Source: Paracoccus sp. TOH (GTDB lineage: Bacteria; Pseudomonadota; Alphaproteobacteria; Rhodobacterales; Rhodobacteraceae). From it: a stretch of 64,000 nt of DNA. This document shows positions 45,468-57,590 of this stretch, piece by piece (positions within the stretch are counted from its first letter, which is position 1; every line of letters starts with the position of its first letter). Below the pieces are notes generated by a model that was not told the origin of the DNA, searched no databases, and saw only the letters and a program-made list of their open reading frames with translations. The stretch covers positions 372,001 through 436,000 of the forward strand of contig NZ_CP098361.1 in NCBI RefSeq assembly GCF_030388245.1. Direction: 5' to 3'. A program made the position numbers and the translations under genes.

Positions 45468-46268
45468 ATGATGCAAGGCCTGATGCCCCAGTCCCACCCG
45501 CTGCGCCGGATGCCCGCCCTGCGGACCATCGGGGCGCTGATCTTCCGCGAGATGTCCACCTCGTACGGCAAGTCGCCGGGGGGCTTCATCTGGACCGTGC
45601 TCGAGCCGGTGGGCGGCATCGCGCTGCTGACGGTCATCTTCTCGCTGGCGGTGCGGGTGCCGCCGATCGGCTCCAGCTTCGCGCTGTTCTATGCCTCGGG
45701 GCTGCTGCCCTTCATGATGTTCCTCGACATCAGCCGCAAGATCGCGCAATCGCTGTCCTTCTCGAAGCAGCTGCTGTTCTATCCCGGCGTGACCTTCGTC
45801 GATGCGATCATCGCCCGCTTCGTCCTGGCCTGCATGATCCACGCGCTGGTCTTCGTCATCGTGGTCAGCGGGATCATCTATTACGACAATATCGAGCTGA
45901 TCCTGGACCTGCCCAAGGTGGTGCTGGCCTTCCTGATGTCGGCCGGCCTGGCCCTGGGCGTAGGCTGCATGAACTGCTTCCTGATGCGGCGCTTCCCGGT
46001 CTGGGCGAATGTCTGGGCGATCATCACCCGGCCGCTGTTCCTGCTCTCCTGCATCTTCATCTCGTTCGAGAGCATCCCGATGCCGTTTCGGGACTATCTC
46101 TGGTTCAACCCGCTGATCCACATCGTCGGCACCAGCCGCTCGGGTTTCTATTCGACCTACCGGGCCGGCTATGTCGAGCCGCTCTATGTCGCGCTGCTGG
46201 CCGCGGTGCTGTTCGGCGCCGGCCTGGCGCTGCTGACGAAATGGCACCGCGACCTGGCGCAAAGATGA
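45468..46268 (+). CDS. kpsM: Polysaccharide ABC exporter permease, KpsM type
   Basis: 266 residues with six predicted membrane helices of the ABC-2 type. The start MMQGLMPQSHPLRRMPALRT precedes REMSTSYGKSPGGFIWTVLEP, a motif of KpsM/Wzm-like permeases, and WFNPLIHIVGTSRSGFY closes the last loop. It pairs with the KpsT-type ATPase and KpsE. About 240 bases of spacer without a recognisable gene follow before the paralogous glycosyltransferase gene. Confidence 0.93.
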   Translation: MMQGLMPQSHPLRRMPALRTIGALIFREMSTSYGKSPGGFIWTVLEPVGGIALLTVIFSLAVRVPPIGSSFALFYASGLLPFMMFLDISRKIAQSLSFSKQLLFYPGVTFVDAIIARFVLACMIHALVFVIVVSGIIYYDNIELILDLPKVVLAFLMSAGLALGVGCMNCFLMRRFPVWANVWAIITRPLFLLSCIFISFESIPMPFRDYLWFNPLIHIVGTSRSGFYSTYRAGYVEPLYVALLAAVLFGAGLALLTKWHRDLAQR

Positions 46269-46509
46269 CCGCCGGCCGATCCCCCGGGGTCCGGCCCCCG
46301 CTTCCACCCGGCCGCGACGGTCGGACTTCAGGGCCCCGGATGCCGGGGCCGGAAGGGCCCGCGCCGCGCCGCCGCCTCCCCGGGCGCACCGGGGCCCTGC
46401 CGGAGCGATCCGGCGCTGTTGTGCAACGAGTTTCCGGTTCCGACCGTCCCGCCTTCCCGACCGGCCGCACTTTCCGCGGCGGTCAAGCCTCTTGAAAAGA
46501 GCTGCAGCC

Positions 46510-48486
46510 ATGACCGAGACGAATATCCAGACCAATCTCTTTCGCGCGACCCCGGCCCCGCTGTCCGTCACCCTGGCCAAGAAGATCCTGCCGGAATCGG
46601 TGCTGCGCTATCTGCGGCGCCGGCGCGAGATCCCCAGGCAGCGCATCACCATCGTCAGCTTCTATACCGAGGGCGGCTATTACGAGGAAAAGGCCGACGA
46701 GCTGCGCGCCCGCTGCGACGAGCTGGGCATGCTGCACGACATCCAGCCGATCAGCTTCCCCGAAAACGCCAGCTGGAGCGAGATCTGCCGCGCCAAGGTC
46801 CGCTTCTACCGCAAGATGCTGCTCAAGCACCGCAGCACCATCATGTGGGTGGATGTCGACACCAGGCTGCTGCGCAACGTCGACAACCTGGCCAGCCGCG
46901 CCTATGACCTTGCGGTCTTCATGCGCGGCTTCCGCTTCCTGCCGCAGGAGAACTTCTCGCTTTACGCCCGCCGCTTCCATCCGGGCTACCTGATCCTGAA
47001 CTACACGCGCGAGACGCTGGAGCTGCTCTATGAATGCAAGCGGGTCGAGCGCGACACCCGCGGCGACTTCACCGACGACTACATCCTGGAGGAAGCGTTC
47101 CGCCGCACCACCGCCCGCCCGCGGCTGCTGGTGCTGTCGCCCAACGACATCGCCCGCCCGCAGGACCCGGAAAATCCCGGCGCCTATTTCCTGCATGGCG
47201 ACAGCGGCAACGTGAAGGAGTTCAAGGGCAAGGTGCTGCAGCACCGGCCCGACATCCTGCGCCCGGAAAGCCAGAAGGCGGTGATCCTGGACCTGATCTC
47301 GGACGCCGCCCGCGCCGGCCGGCGCAACCTGGTCTGCGACTATTACCACGCGCTTCTGGCCCGCGACCCCGAGGATTTTGCCAGCTATCACCGGCTGCTG
47401 GAGATCTCGGCCAAGTTCCCGGATCCCGAAATTCTGACCGCCAACCTGAAACGCTATCGCGACAACGAGCACCTGCACCCCTATGCGCTGCGCTTCCGGC
47501 TGCTGCAGGCGATCGACGCCAAGGACTGGGCGCAGACCGATGCGCTGGCCGAGGCGATCGCCGCCACCGGCAACGAGGCGGTGATCAGCTTCTCGCGCAG
47601 CCGCCTGTTCCGCGCCTCGCTGGACCGGCGCGCCGAGGAACGCGGCATCGCCCCCGGGGAACGGGTGAAGCTGTTCTGGTGGGAACAGCCCTATCCGGGC
47701 AATCTGGGCGATATCGTGAACCCCTATATCGTCGAGCATGTGACCGGCATCCCGCCGCAATGGGAGGGGCGCGGCGTCGGCCTTTGCGCCATCGGCTCGG
47801 TGATCAAATATGCCCGCGACGGCAGCGATGTCTGGGGCAGCGGCACGCCGAACTCGGGCGATAAGTTGGCGGCCGGCGCGCATTACCACGCCGTGCGCGG
47901 GCCGCTGACCCGCGACCTGGTGCTGGCCAATGGCGGCACCTGCCCCGAGGTCTATGGCGACCCGGCCTGGCTGCTGCCGGTCCTGTATCCGCGCAAGGCG
48001 CCGCCGCGCTGCAAGACCGGGCTGATCCTGCATTTCACCCATGAGGACATGGCGACGCCCGTCGCCCCCGGCATCAAGCGCATCGACATCCGCCGCATCG
48101 GCTATGACGAGATCGAGGCCTTCCTGGACGAGATGCTGGATTGCGAGCGCATCATCTCCTCCTCGCTGCACGGGGTGATCATCGCGCAGGCCTATGGCAT
48201 TCCCGCCTGCCTGGCCACGGTGACCGGCTCCAGCACGCAGATCCACGGTGACGGCATCAAGTTCGACGACTATTATCGCTCCATCGGCCATGAGAAGGCG
48301 CCGGAGGCGGTGGATCTTTCCGAGTTGCTGCGCCTCGACGAGGACAGCATCGCGCCGGACCGCTTCCTGTCCGCCCGCAAGCCGATAGACATCGCGGCGC
48401 TGCTGGATGCGGCCCCCTTCGCGGCGGCGCCCGCCATCCGGCACGCGGCGCAGGAATGGATGGAAAGCTGGCGCGCCGATGCATGA
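46510..48486 (+). CDS. Glycosyltransferase/polysaccharide pyruvyltransferase-like two-domain protein
   Basis: 658 residues. The N-terminal region (40-240) is glycosyltransferase-like with the acidic metal motif MWVDVDTRLLRNVDN; a helical linker follows; the C-terminal region (about 385-620) resembles CsaB/WcaK pyruvyl transferases with LFWWEQPYPGNLGDIVNPY, HAVRGPLTRDLV, VYGDPAWLLP and ISSSLHGVIIAQAYGIP. It is the intact paralogue of the gene split at 42760. Likely role: adding and modifying a sugar in the exported polymer; donor and acceptor unknown. ATG at 46510 chosen over a TTG at 46492. Confidence 0.8.
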   Translation: MTETNIQTNLFRATPAPLSVTLAKKILPESVLRYLRRRREIPRQRITIVSFYTEGGYYEEKADELRARCDELGMLHDIQPISFPENASWSEICRAKVRFYRKMLLKHRSTIMWVDVDTRLLRNVDNLASRAYDLAVFMRGFRFLPQENFSLYARRFHPGYLILNYTRETLELLYECKRVERDTRGDFTDDYILEEAFRRTTARPRLLVLSPNDIARPQDPENPGAYFLHGDSGNVKEFKGKVLQHRPDILRPESQKAVILDLISDAARAGRRNLVCDYYHALLARDPEDFASYHRLLEISAKFPDPEILTANLKRYRDNEHLHPYALRFRLLQAIDAKDWAQTDALAEAIAATGNEAVISFSRSRLFRASLDRRAEERGIAPGERVKLFWWEQPYPGNLGDIVNPYIVEHVTGIPPQWEGRGVGLCAIGSVIKYARDGSDVWGSGTPNSGDKLAAGAHYHAVRGPLTRDLVLANGGTCPEVYGDPAWLLPVLYPRKAPPRCKTGLILHFTHEDMATPVAPGIKRIDIRRIGYDEIEAFLDEMLDCERIISSSLHGVIIAQAYGIPACLATVTGSSTQIHGDGIKFDDYYRSIGHEKAPEAVDLSELLRLDEDSIAPDRFLSARKPIDIAALLDAAPFAAAPAIRHAAQEWMESWRADA

Positions 48487-48520
48487 CGACTGGCGCCCGG
48501 CCGCGGAACAAAGGCCCGAC

Positions 48521-49336
48521 ATGACCCAGCCCGCCGATGCGGAACCCACCCCCGAAGACAACCGTGCGTCCGAAGACAACCGCACACCCGAGACCAACCG
48601 CGCACCCGAGGCCGCGGCGGAGGGCAGCCGCGTCGCGGTCACCTATCTGCGCGAATCCTCGCCCCGCTGGAACCGCGCGCGGTTTCGCAAGGTGCTCGAG
48701 GCCCCGGTCGACCCGGCCGAACTGGCCGCGATCGGCCGCCGCCGCATCGCGCTGCGCCATTACGCGCCGGCGCCGCTGCATCCCAGCTATGCCGGCCAGC
48801 ATCACGCCGGCGGCGGGGCCGAGGGGCAGGTCACGGCGGACCTGCTTTCGGTCTCGCCGGCCTATGGCGCGGTGCTTTACAATCTTGCGCGCAGCATCGA
48901 CGCGAAGCTGCTGGTCGAGAACGGCGCCGGCTTCGGCATCTCGTCCATGTATCTCGCCGCCGCCGCCCGCCGGGCCGAAGGCGGCACGCTGCTCTCTTTC
49001 GAGATTTCCGACTATGCGCAGATCGCCCAGGCCTCGGTCAATCTGGTCGATCCCGGCTCGCGGGTGGTGCAGGGCGATTTCGCCTGCTTTCCCGGCCATC
49101 TGGCCGGGACGGCGGCGATCGACCTGGCCTTCATCGACGCCATGCACGACAAGGACAGCATGCTGCGCGCCTTCAAGTCGCTGATCGGCTGGATGGCGCC
49201 GCAATCCATCATCATCGTGGACGACCTCTATTACTCGGAATCCTCGCGCGAGGGTTTCCGCTGCATGATGCGCATGGAGCTGCACGATTTCGTCTGCATC
49301 GTGAACAAGCGCTTCGGCGTGCTGATCAAGGGTTGA
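48521..49336 (+). CDS. Class I SAM-dependent methyltransferase
   Basis: 271 residues from 48521, which has AAAGG seven bases upstream. An ATG at 48479 overlapping the previous stop is an alternative and would add 14 residues. A low-complexity N-terminus with TPEDNRASEDNRTPETNR repeats precedes an O-methyltransferase-like fold: motif I LLVENGAGFGISSMYLAAA, then LLSFEISDY and AFIDAMHDKDS-like (IDLAFIDAMHDKDSMLR), and IIIVDDLYYSE. It probably methylates a sugar or carrier in the polysaccharide pathway; target not evident. Confidence 0.8.
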   Translation: MTQPADAEPTPEDNRASEDNRTPETNRAPEAAAEGSRVAVTYLRESSPRWNRARFRKVLEAPVDPAELAAIGRRRIALRHYAPAPLHPSYAGQHHAGGGAEGQVTADLLSVSPAYGAVLYNLARSIDAKLLVENGAGFGISSMYLAAAARRAEGGTLLSFEISDYAQIAQASVNLVDPGSRVVQGDFACFPGHLAGTAAIDLAFIDAMHDKDSMLRAFKSLIGWMAPQSIIIVDDLYYSESSREGFRCMMRMELHDFVCIVNKRFGVLIKG

Positions 49337-49430
49337 GCCGGACCGTTCCGCGAAACGCGGTCCTTACCGAAACAGGCGCAGCCGCGCGACTTGGCCGGGA
49401 CGGTTCCGGAACGGCGGAAGCAGGAAAGAC

Positions 49431-51089
49431 ATGAACATTCGCAACATCTTCCGGGGCCAGGGATTTCTGGCAAACAGGGAAGCGGCCGAGTCCGCCCAAC
49501 CCGTCCCGCCGGCCGCCGCCGCCGCCGCAAGCCAACCGGCTGCGGTCTCGTCGCGGGGGCCACGGCAGATCGCCGCCGATCTTTGCGTCTACGGCGCCAG
49601 CCCGGCCGGGATCATGGCGGCGATCGCCGCGGCCCGCTCGGAGCTGTCCGTGGTTCTGGTCGAGCCGACCGGCCATGTCGGCGGGCTGCTGACCTCGGGG
49701 CTGAACGCCACGGACGCGCCGGTGCCCAGCCTGATCAAGGGGCTGGTGCGCGAGTTCTTTTCCCGTTGCAGCGCCCATTACGGCCAGCGCATCATGACCA
49801 TCCGGCACGAGCCGAAGATCTGCGGCGAGATCTTTCAGGACCTGCTGCGCGAGGCCGGGGTGCGGGTGCTGACGGATTGCCGGCTGGACCGGCTGCGCAA
49901 GCTCGGCGGCCAGGTGGTCGAGGCGGAAACCAGCACCGGCCAGCGCATTTCCGCGACCTGGTGGGTGGACGGCACCTATGAGGGCGACCTGATGCCCCTG
50001 GCGCAGATCTCGCATGTCGTCGGCCGCGAACCCCGCGACAGCTATGACGAGGTCCGCGGCGGCGTCGGCAAGCCGGGACCGATGTATGGCGGGCTTGCCG
50101 CGCCGGTCGATCCGTTCCGCGACGGCAAGCCCCTGCCCTGGCTGGAACCCTATGAGCCGCTGCAGCAAGGCGCCGGCGACTGGCGGGTCCAGGCCTATTG
50201 CTTTCGGGTCACGCTGACCGGCGATCCGGCCAACATGCGCGAACTGGCGCCGCCGGAAAACTACGACCCGGCGAATTACGAGCTGTTCCGGCGGCTGATC
50301 GGCGCCGACCGGACCGGCTCGGGGCTGGTGAACACGGCTCGCAACGATTCGATCCGCAACGGCTATCTGCACATCGCCCAGCTGCCCAGCCAGAAGGTGG
50401 ACCTGAACTCGGGCAACCTGGTCCCGACCAACAACCCGCTGCTGTCGCAAGGCTGGATCGCCGCCTCGGCCGCCGGAAGGGCACGCATCCTGCAGGAATT
50501 CCGCGACTATACCCAGGGGGTGATCTGGTTCCTGCGCACCGACCCCGCCGTCCCGGCCGAGATCCAGACCATCATGCGCCGCTATTGGTATCCGCTGGAC
50601 GAATATCGCGACGGCTTCCCGCCGGCGCTTTATGTGCGCGAGGGGCGCAGGCTCTCGGGCGAAAAGGTCGTCACCGTGCACGACCTGATGGACGAGACCG
50701 CCGACGAGGAGGGCTCGCTCGGCCAGGGCGCCTATCACCTCGATTGCAAGCCGGCGCGCTGGTATGTCAACGCCCAGGGCACCCGCCCGGTGCGCGAGGG
50801 GCAGTTCTTCTCGAAGAAGATCCTGAAGTTCCAGCTGCCGATGGAGCTGATCCTGCCCCGGCGCGAGGAGGCGCGCAACCTGCTGGTGGTCAATGCCGTC
50901 TCGGCCAGCCACGTCGCCTTCGGCTCGATCCGCATGGAGCCGATCTGGATGACGCTCGGCGCCAGCGCCGGCGTCGCGGTGGCCCTGGCGCAAAGGACCG
51001 GCGGCACGCTGCACGCCCTGTCGCGCCAGAAGATCAGGAACGGCGTCCTGGAAACCGCCGAAAAGCACCATCTTCTGCCGGGAAGGTAA
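49431..51089 (+). CDS. FAD-dependent oxidoreductase
   Basis: 552 residues. After an Ala/Pro-rich N-terminal extension, the dinucleotide fold starts near residue 46 (DLCVYGASPAGIMAAIAA) with VVLVEPTGHVGGLLTSG, the pattern of the FAD_oxidored family. A late WMTLGASAGVAVALA segment completes the FAD site. AGGAAAGAC precedes the ATG. Enzymes of this family have diverse or unknown substrates; in this locus a sugar oxidation is plausible but unproven. The sulfotransferase gene follows after four bases, so they are cotranscribed. Confidence 0.82.
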   Translation: MNIRNIFRGQGFLANREAAESAQPVPPAAAAAASQPAAVSSRGPRQIAADLCVYGASPAGIMAAIAAARSELSVVLVEPTGHVGGLLTSGLNATDAPVPSLIKGLVREFFSRCSAHYGQRIMTIRHEPKICGEIFQDLLREAGVRVLTDCRLDRLRKLGGQVVEAETSTGQRISATWWVDGTYEGDLMPLAQISHVVGREPRDSYDEVRGGVGKPGPMYGGLAAPVDPFRDGKPLPWLEPYEPLQQGAGDWRVQAYCFRVTLTGDPANMRELAPPENYDPANYELFRRLIGADRTGSGLVNTARNDSIRNGYLHIAQLPSQKVDLNSGNLVPTNNPLLSQGWIAASAAGRARILQEFRDYTQGVIWFLRTDPAVPAEIQTIMRRYWYPLDEYRDGFPPALYVREGRRLSGEKVVTVHDLMDETADEEGSLGQGAYHLDCKPARWYVNAQGTRPVREGQFFSKKILKFQLPMELILPRREEARNLLVVNAVSASHVAFGSIRMEPIWMTLGASAGVAVALAQRTGGTLHALSRQKIRNGVLETAEKHHLLPGR

Positions 51090-51093
51090 GACC

Positions 51094-52176
51094 ATGCTGG
51101 GACAGTTCGCCAGAGTCAGGAAAACCCCCGCCGGCGCGGCCGGCCGCGAGGTGGTGGTGCATATCGGGCTGGAAAAGACCGGCACCACCTCGATCCAGCA
51201 GACGCTGAAGGCCAACAGCGCCGGTCTCGCCCGGATCGGCGTGCATTTCGACTGCCATTTCGCCTCCAGCGCGCCGGGTTCCTCGGGCAACAGCGTCGGG
51301 CTGGTGCTGGCCGCCCAGACGCCGCAGCGCCGGCGCTGGCGGGACAATTCGCGCTGGCAGGCCCGGACCAGCTTCGGGGACTATGCCTACGAGGGGGGCC
51401 TGCCCTTCGATTCGGTGCGCAAGATCGTCTTCTCGGCCGAGCACCTGTCCTCGCAGCTGACCGAGCCCGAGGAGATCGCGCGGCTGGCCGATTTCCTGCG
51501 CGGCCTGGGCCAGCGGGTGACGGTGCTGGCCTATGTGCGGCGGCCCGACCAGTTCGTCCACAGCCTGACCAACGAATATGTCAAGGCCGGCGGCACCTTC
51601 ACCCTGTCCCGGCAGGAAGACATCCTGAAAAGGATCGTGGCCGGCGGCAAGGTCAACTTCGCCCGCACCCTGCTGCATTATGTCGAGGTCTTCGGCCCCG
51701 AGAACGTGCTGATCCGGCGTTTCGACCGGGCGCTGCTGCACAAGGGCGACGTGGTGGACGATTTCTTCGCCGCGCTCGGCCTGACCGGCGGGCTGGTCCA
51801 GCGGCCGAAGATGGCCAATTCCTCGCAAAGCCGCGAGGCGCTGTATCTGCATTCGCTGCTGACCGACATGGCCCGCAGCGCCGGCGCCTCGGCCGAGATC
51901 CGGACGGCGCAGCGCGCCCTGCTCAAACACGGCAAGGGCAGCGCGCATTTCCTGACCCGGGCCGAGGCGCAGACGCTGATGGGGGCGCTGGAGCCCGAGA
52001 CCCGGGCGCTGGAGCAGGCCATGGGCCTGGCGCTTTACGACCGCGACCTGTCGCAGCTGCCCGAAAGGCGCGAGCCGATCCGGCCCGCCGAACTGCACCG
52101 GCTGGCGCAGATCCCCGAGGTGGCGCTGGCGCTGCGCCGGCATCTGCTGGGCGAGGCGGCGCTGGCCGCGGAATGA
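51094..52176 (+). CDS. Sulfotransferase-like protein
   Basis: 360 residues. The 5'-phosphosulfate-binding loop is seen as HIGLEKTGTTSIQQTL at about 23-38, and the 3'-phosphate site as VLAYVRRPDQFVHSL. These two motifs define PAPS-dependent sulfotransferases. In a capsule locus it may sulfate sugar residues of the polymer. The pair with the FAD enzyme is separated by four bases. It converges on the minus-strand EDD-motif gene. No PAPS-making genes are in the window. Confidence 0.82.
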   Translation: MLGQFARVRKTPAGAAGREVVVHIGLEKTGTTSIQQTLKANSAGLARIGVHFDCHFASSAPGSSGNSVGLVLAAQTPQRRRWRDNSRWQARTSFGDYAYEGGLPFDSVRKIVFSAEHLSSQLTEPEEIARLADFLRGLGQRVTVLAYVRRPDQFVHSLTNEYVKAGGTFTLSRQEDILKRIVAGGKVNFARTLLHYVEVFGPENVLIRRFDRALLHKGDVVDDFFAALGLTGGLVQRPKMANSSQSREALYLHSLLTDMARSAGASAEIRTAQRALLKHGKGSAHFLTRAEAQTLMGALEPETRALEQAMGLALYDRDLSQLPERREPIRPAELHRLAQIPEVALALRRHLLGEAALAAE

Positions 52177-52204
52177 TCCGCCGCCGGCCGCGGCCGCCGC
52201 GCCC

Positions 52205-53398
52205 TCAGACCGGCTCGATCCGCGACAGGATCTCGCGCTCGGTGGCGCGGATCATGCCGCTGTAGCGGGCGTTCTTGAAGCCGAAGATCGTCGAATGCGC
52301 ATCCTCGCGATGGCCGGCGATGAAGGGCACCGCCGAGACCACCTTCAGCCCCGGCATGGCGTTCATCCATTCGTCGATGGTGTTGGTCCCGGCCCCGCCG
52401 GCATCGGGACTCCAGTCCGCCATCCATTCCAGCGCCGTGCGGTTGTAGACGTTGAACACCATGCCCATCATGTGCGGGGTGTGGATGATGTGGTTGCGGC
52501 CCAGGCGCCGGCGCAGGCGGATGTCCGGCTCGCCCTCGATCCGGGTCATGACGCCGTTGAACACGTCCCAGCGGCTGCGGTCCAGATAGCGGTTGATCGC
52601 CTTGAAACAGGCCGAGAAATCCGCGGCGAACCAGGCGTCGTCCTCGCAGATGGTCAGCCGCCGGGCGCCGGATTGCAACGCCTTGGCGGCGATGGCCTTG
52701 TAGCTCCAGGCGCAGCCCTGCCAGGCCGGCAGCAGCCGAATGCCGTTGAACAGCCGGAAGTCCGAGGGATTGGCGCTTTCGAAATGCGCCCGCCGTCCGG
52801 TATATTCCGGCAGGCTGATGCAGATGCGGTCGCGGCTGCGGATCGGCGGCGTCAGCGCCAGCAGGTCGGCCAGGTAATCGTCCGGCGCCAGCGCGTCGGC
52901 ATAGACCAGCCAGCGCCCCACCGCCAGCCGCAGCCCGTGCCGCCGGGCCTGGCCGGGGATCAGCGTGACGTCGCGCAGCGCCGCGCCCAGGGCCTGTACG
53001 CGATGCAGCCCGGCCACCGAGGTGACGATCAGCGGGCAGCCCGAGCACAGCCCGGCCCGCGCCTCCTCGTCGCCCGGATGCAGGGCGGCGAAATAGTCGT
53101 CGTCCAGCACCGCCGCCGCCAGCTTGGGATCGTGGAATTCGGCCGGATGCGGGTTGAAGAAGATCTTGCGCGTCGCCCCGGGCCGCGACACCTGCCCAAG
53201 CAGTCCCCGGCGCGCCAGTTCGCGACGAAAGCCCGCCATCAGCCTGCCTTCGCCCAGCAGGACGAAGCCTTGCCTCCCGGCGCCGACCCGCCGCCCCTGC
53301 ATGAGCCGCCCGTCGCGGCGGTATCTGAGCCGGTTGACGGCCCCGGAAACCCCTTCCTGGGCAAGGATCCTGCAAGCTCTTCCGACGGCGTCCAGCAT
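52205..53398 (-). CDS. Probable glycosyltransferase with C-EDD motif
   Basis: 397 residues. Cys251-Glu252-Asp253-Asp254 (LTICEDDAWF) is the acidic motif of GT25-like capsular and LPS transferases, followed by a stretch with RWDVFNGVMTRI and HMMGMVFNVYNRTALEWM. The N-terminal 190 residues are not recognised and may carry the acceptor-binding part. ATG at 53398 has AGGA seven bases upstream. It is the only gene of the locus on the minus strand, so it has its own promoter. Confidence 0.65.
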   Translation of the reverse strand: MLDAVGRACRILAQEGVSGAVNRLRYRRDGRLMQGRRVGAGRQGFVLLGEGRLMAGFRRELARRGLLGQVSRPGATRKIFFNPHPAEFHDPKLAAAVLDDDYFAALHPGDEEARAGLCSGCPLIVTSVAGLHRVQALGAALRDVTLIPGQARRHGLRLAVGRWLVYADALAPDDYLADLLALTPPIRSRDRICISLPEYTGRRAHFESANPSDFRLFNGIRLLPAWQGCAWSYKAIAAKALQSGARRLTICEDDAWFAADFSACFKAINRYLDRSRWDVFNGVMTRIEGEPDIRLRRRLGRNHIIHTPHMMGMVFNVYNRTALEWMADWSPDAGGAGTNTIDEWMNAMPGLKVVSAVPFIAGHREDAHSTIFGFKNARYSGMIRATEREILSRIEPV

Positions 53399-53641
53399 GT
53401 TCTGATCCTGTCGAGACGGCTTTTTTCCGGAACGGTCCGGCACCCGGATGCGCGATCACGGCGCGGCCGGATCATGGCGGCCGGCAAGCCGCTTCCCATT
53501 GGCTACCGCAGAGGCCCGGCGCCGATCAACCCGCGCCCGCCGCCGCGGCCGGGCAAAGGCGAATAGCCGCGCAAGCCGGTGCGGCCGGGCGGCGGAATCG
53601 GGCCGGTCCGGCTGATCGGTGGGATCCCGCCTGGGATTGCT

Positions 53642-55808
<2,167 letters not shown>

Positions 55809-55886
55809 TCCCCGGACCCGCATTCCCGCAACAACCGACACCTGCCCGGCGGCGGCGCCGGGCCGACTGATGGAGGAAGGATCCCA

Positions 55887-57293
55887 ATGACAGTCAAGGA
55901 CGTTCTGGATCTGATGAAGACGGAAGAGGTCGAATATGTCGACGTCCGCTTCACCGATCCCAAGGGCAAGCTGCAGCATGTGACGCTGGTCGCCGATCTG
56001 GTGGACGAGGACTTCTTCGAGGAAGGCTTCATGTTCGACGGCTCCTCGATCGCCGGCTGGAAATCCATCGACCAGTCCGACATGAAGCTGATGCCGGACG
56101 CCGCCTCGGCCTATATCGACCCGTTCTATGCCGAAAAGACGCTTTGCGTGCATTGCAACGTCGTCGAGCCCGACACCGGCGAGCCCTATGCCCGCGACCC
56201 GCGCGGCACGGCGCTGAAGGCCGAGGCCTATCTGAAATCCTCGGGCATCGGCGACACCGCCTATTTCGGTCCCGAGGCCGAGTTCTTCCTGTTCGACGAC
56301 GTGCGCTATTCGGTGACGCCGCAGAAGGTCTCCTTCGAGCTCGACTCGGTCGATGCCGCCTGGAACACCGACACCGTCTACGAGGACGGCAACCTTGCCC
56401 ATCGCGCGGCCCATAAGGGCGGCTATTTCCCGGTGAACCCGATCGACACAGCCCAGGACATCCGCGGCGAGATGCTGTCGACGATGAAGCGCATGGGCAT
56501 CAAGGTCGACAAGCACCACCACGAGGTCGCCACCTGCCAGCACGAGCTGGGCATGATCTTCGGCGGGCTGGTCGAACAGGCCGACAACATCCAGAAATAC
56601 AAATACGTCATCCACAACGTCGCCGCCGCCTATGGCAAGACGGTGACCTTCATGCCGAAGCCGATGAAGGGCGACAACGGTTCGGGCATGCATGTGAACA
56701 TGTCGATCTGGAAAGACGGCAAGCCGCTGTTCGCGGGCGACAAATACGCCGATCTTTCGCAAGAGGCGCTGTATTTCATCGGCGGCATCCTGAAGCACGC
56801 GAAAGCCCTGAACGCGCTGACCAACCCGGCGACGAACAGCTACAAGCGCCTGATCCCCGGCTTCGAGGCCCCGGTTCTGCGCGCCTATTCGGCCCGCAAC
56901 CGCTCGGGCTGCGTGCGTATTCCGTGGACGGAATCGCCCAAGGCCAAGCGCGTCGAGGCGCGTTTCCCCGATCCGGCCGCGAACCCCTATCTCGCCTTCG
57001 CGGCGCTGCTGATGGCCGGCCTCGACGGCATCAAGAACAAGATCGACCCCGGCCCGGCCTCGGACAAGGATCTCTACGACCTGCCGCCCGAGGAGCTGGC
57101 CGAGATCCCGACCGTCTGCGGCAGCCTGCGCGAGGCGCTGGAAGAGCTGGAAAAGGACATGGACTTCCTGCTCGCCGGCGACGTTTTCACCCGCGACCAG
57201 CTGGAAGGCTACATCAAGCTGAAATGGGAAGAGGTCTATGCCTATGAGCACACCCCGCATCCCATCGAATATGCGATGTATTACAGCTGCTGA
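55887..57293 (+). CDS. glnA: Glutamine synthetase type I
   Basis: 468 residues. It makes glutamine from glutamate, ammonia and ATP. Key motifs: [62 protein letters not shown] and the ATP loop [17 protein letters not shown]. Tyr397 in [10 protein letters not shown] is the adenylylation site, so GlnE control is expected. GGAGGAAGGATCCC precedes the ATG. It is cotranscribed with glnB and ends in a strong terminator. Confidence 0.98.
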   Translation: MTVKDVLDLMKTEEVEYVDVRFTDPKGKLQHVTLVADLVDEDFFEEGFMFDGSSIAGWKSIDQSDMKLMPDAASAYIDPFYAEKTLCVHCNVVEPDTGEPYARDPRGTALKAEAYLKSSGIGDTAYFGPEAEFFLFDDVRYSVTPQKVSFELDSVDAAWNTDTVYEDGNLAHRAAHKGGYFPVNPIDTAQDIRGEMLSTMKRMGIKVDKHHHEVATCQHELGMIFGGLVEQADNIQKYKYVIHNVAAAYGKTVTFMPKPMKGDNGSGMHVNMSIWKDGKPLFAGDKYADLSQEALYFIGGILKHAKALNALTNPATNSYKRLIPGFEAPVLRAYSARNRSGCVRIPWTESPKAKRVEARFPDPAANPYLAFAALLMAGLDGIKNKIDPGPASDKDLYDLPPEELAEIPTVCGSLREALEELEKDMDFLLAGDVFTRDQLEGYIKLKWEEVYAYEHTPHPIEYAMYYSC

Positions 57294-57316
57294 TCCGCAG
57301 CCGCGACAATGACGGA

Positions 57317-57342
57317 AAGCCGCCCCTCGGGGCGGCTTCTCC
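57317..57342 (+). terminator. Terminator after glnA
   Basis: AAGCCGCCCC (57317-57326) pairs with GGGGCGGCTT (57329-57338) over a two-base loop, followed by CTCC. Stable ten-base-pair stem. Confidence 0.8.
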
Positions 57343-57557
57343 ATGGCCGGCAGGCCCGGCACGGCTTGCCCTCGCCCCGAGCGGCTGCGGCGCGTCCCCC
57401 CTTTCGGTCGGAGCGGGGAAGGCGACCGCCCGTGCCGGGCCCAGGCTGCGCGCACCCCGCGCCCTTCTCCCCGGCTCTCCGTGTTTCCGGACACGTTCCG
57501 GCCGCGCCCGGCCCCGCGGCGCGGACCCGCTCACGCCGGCCGTCGTCAGACGCCCTG

Positions 57558-57590
57558 TGTACGCCCGGTGTACGCCCGCTGTACGCCCGG
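57558..57590. repeat. Three exact-phase 11-bp direct repeats upstream of purB
   Basis: TGTACGCCCGG (57558-57568), TGTACGCCCGC (57569-57579) and TGTACGCCCGG (57580-57590) lie head to tail with no spacing. Eleven bases is about one helical turn, so a bound protein would contact one face. Confidence 0.9.
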
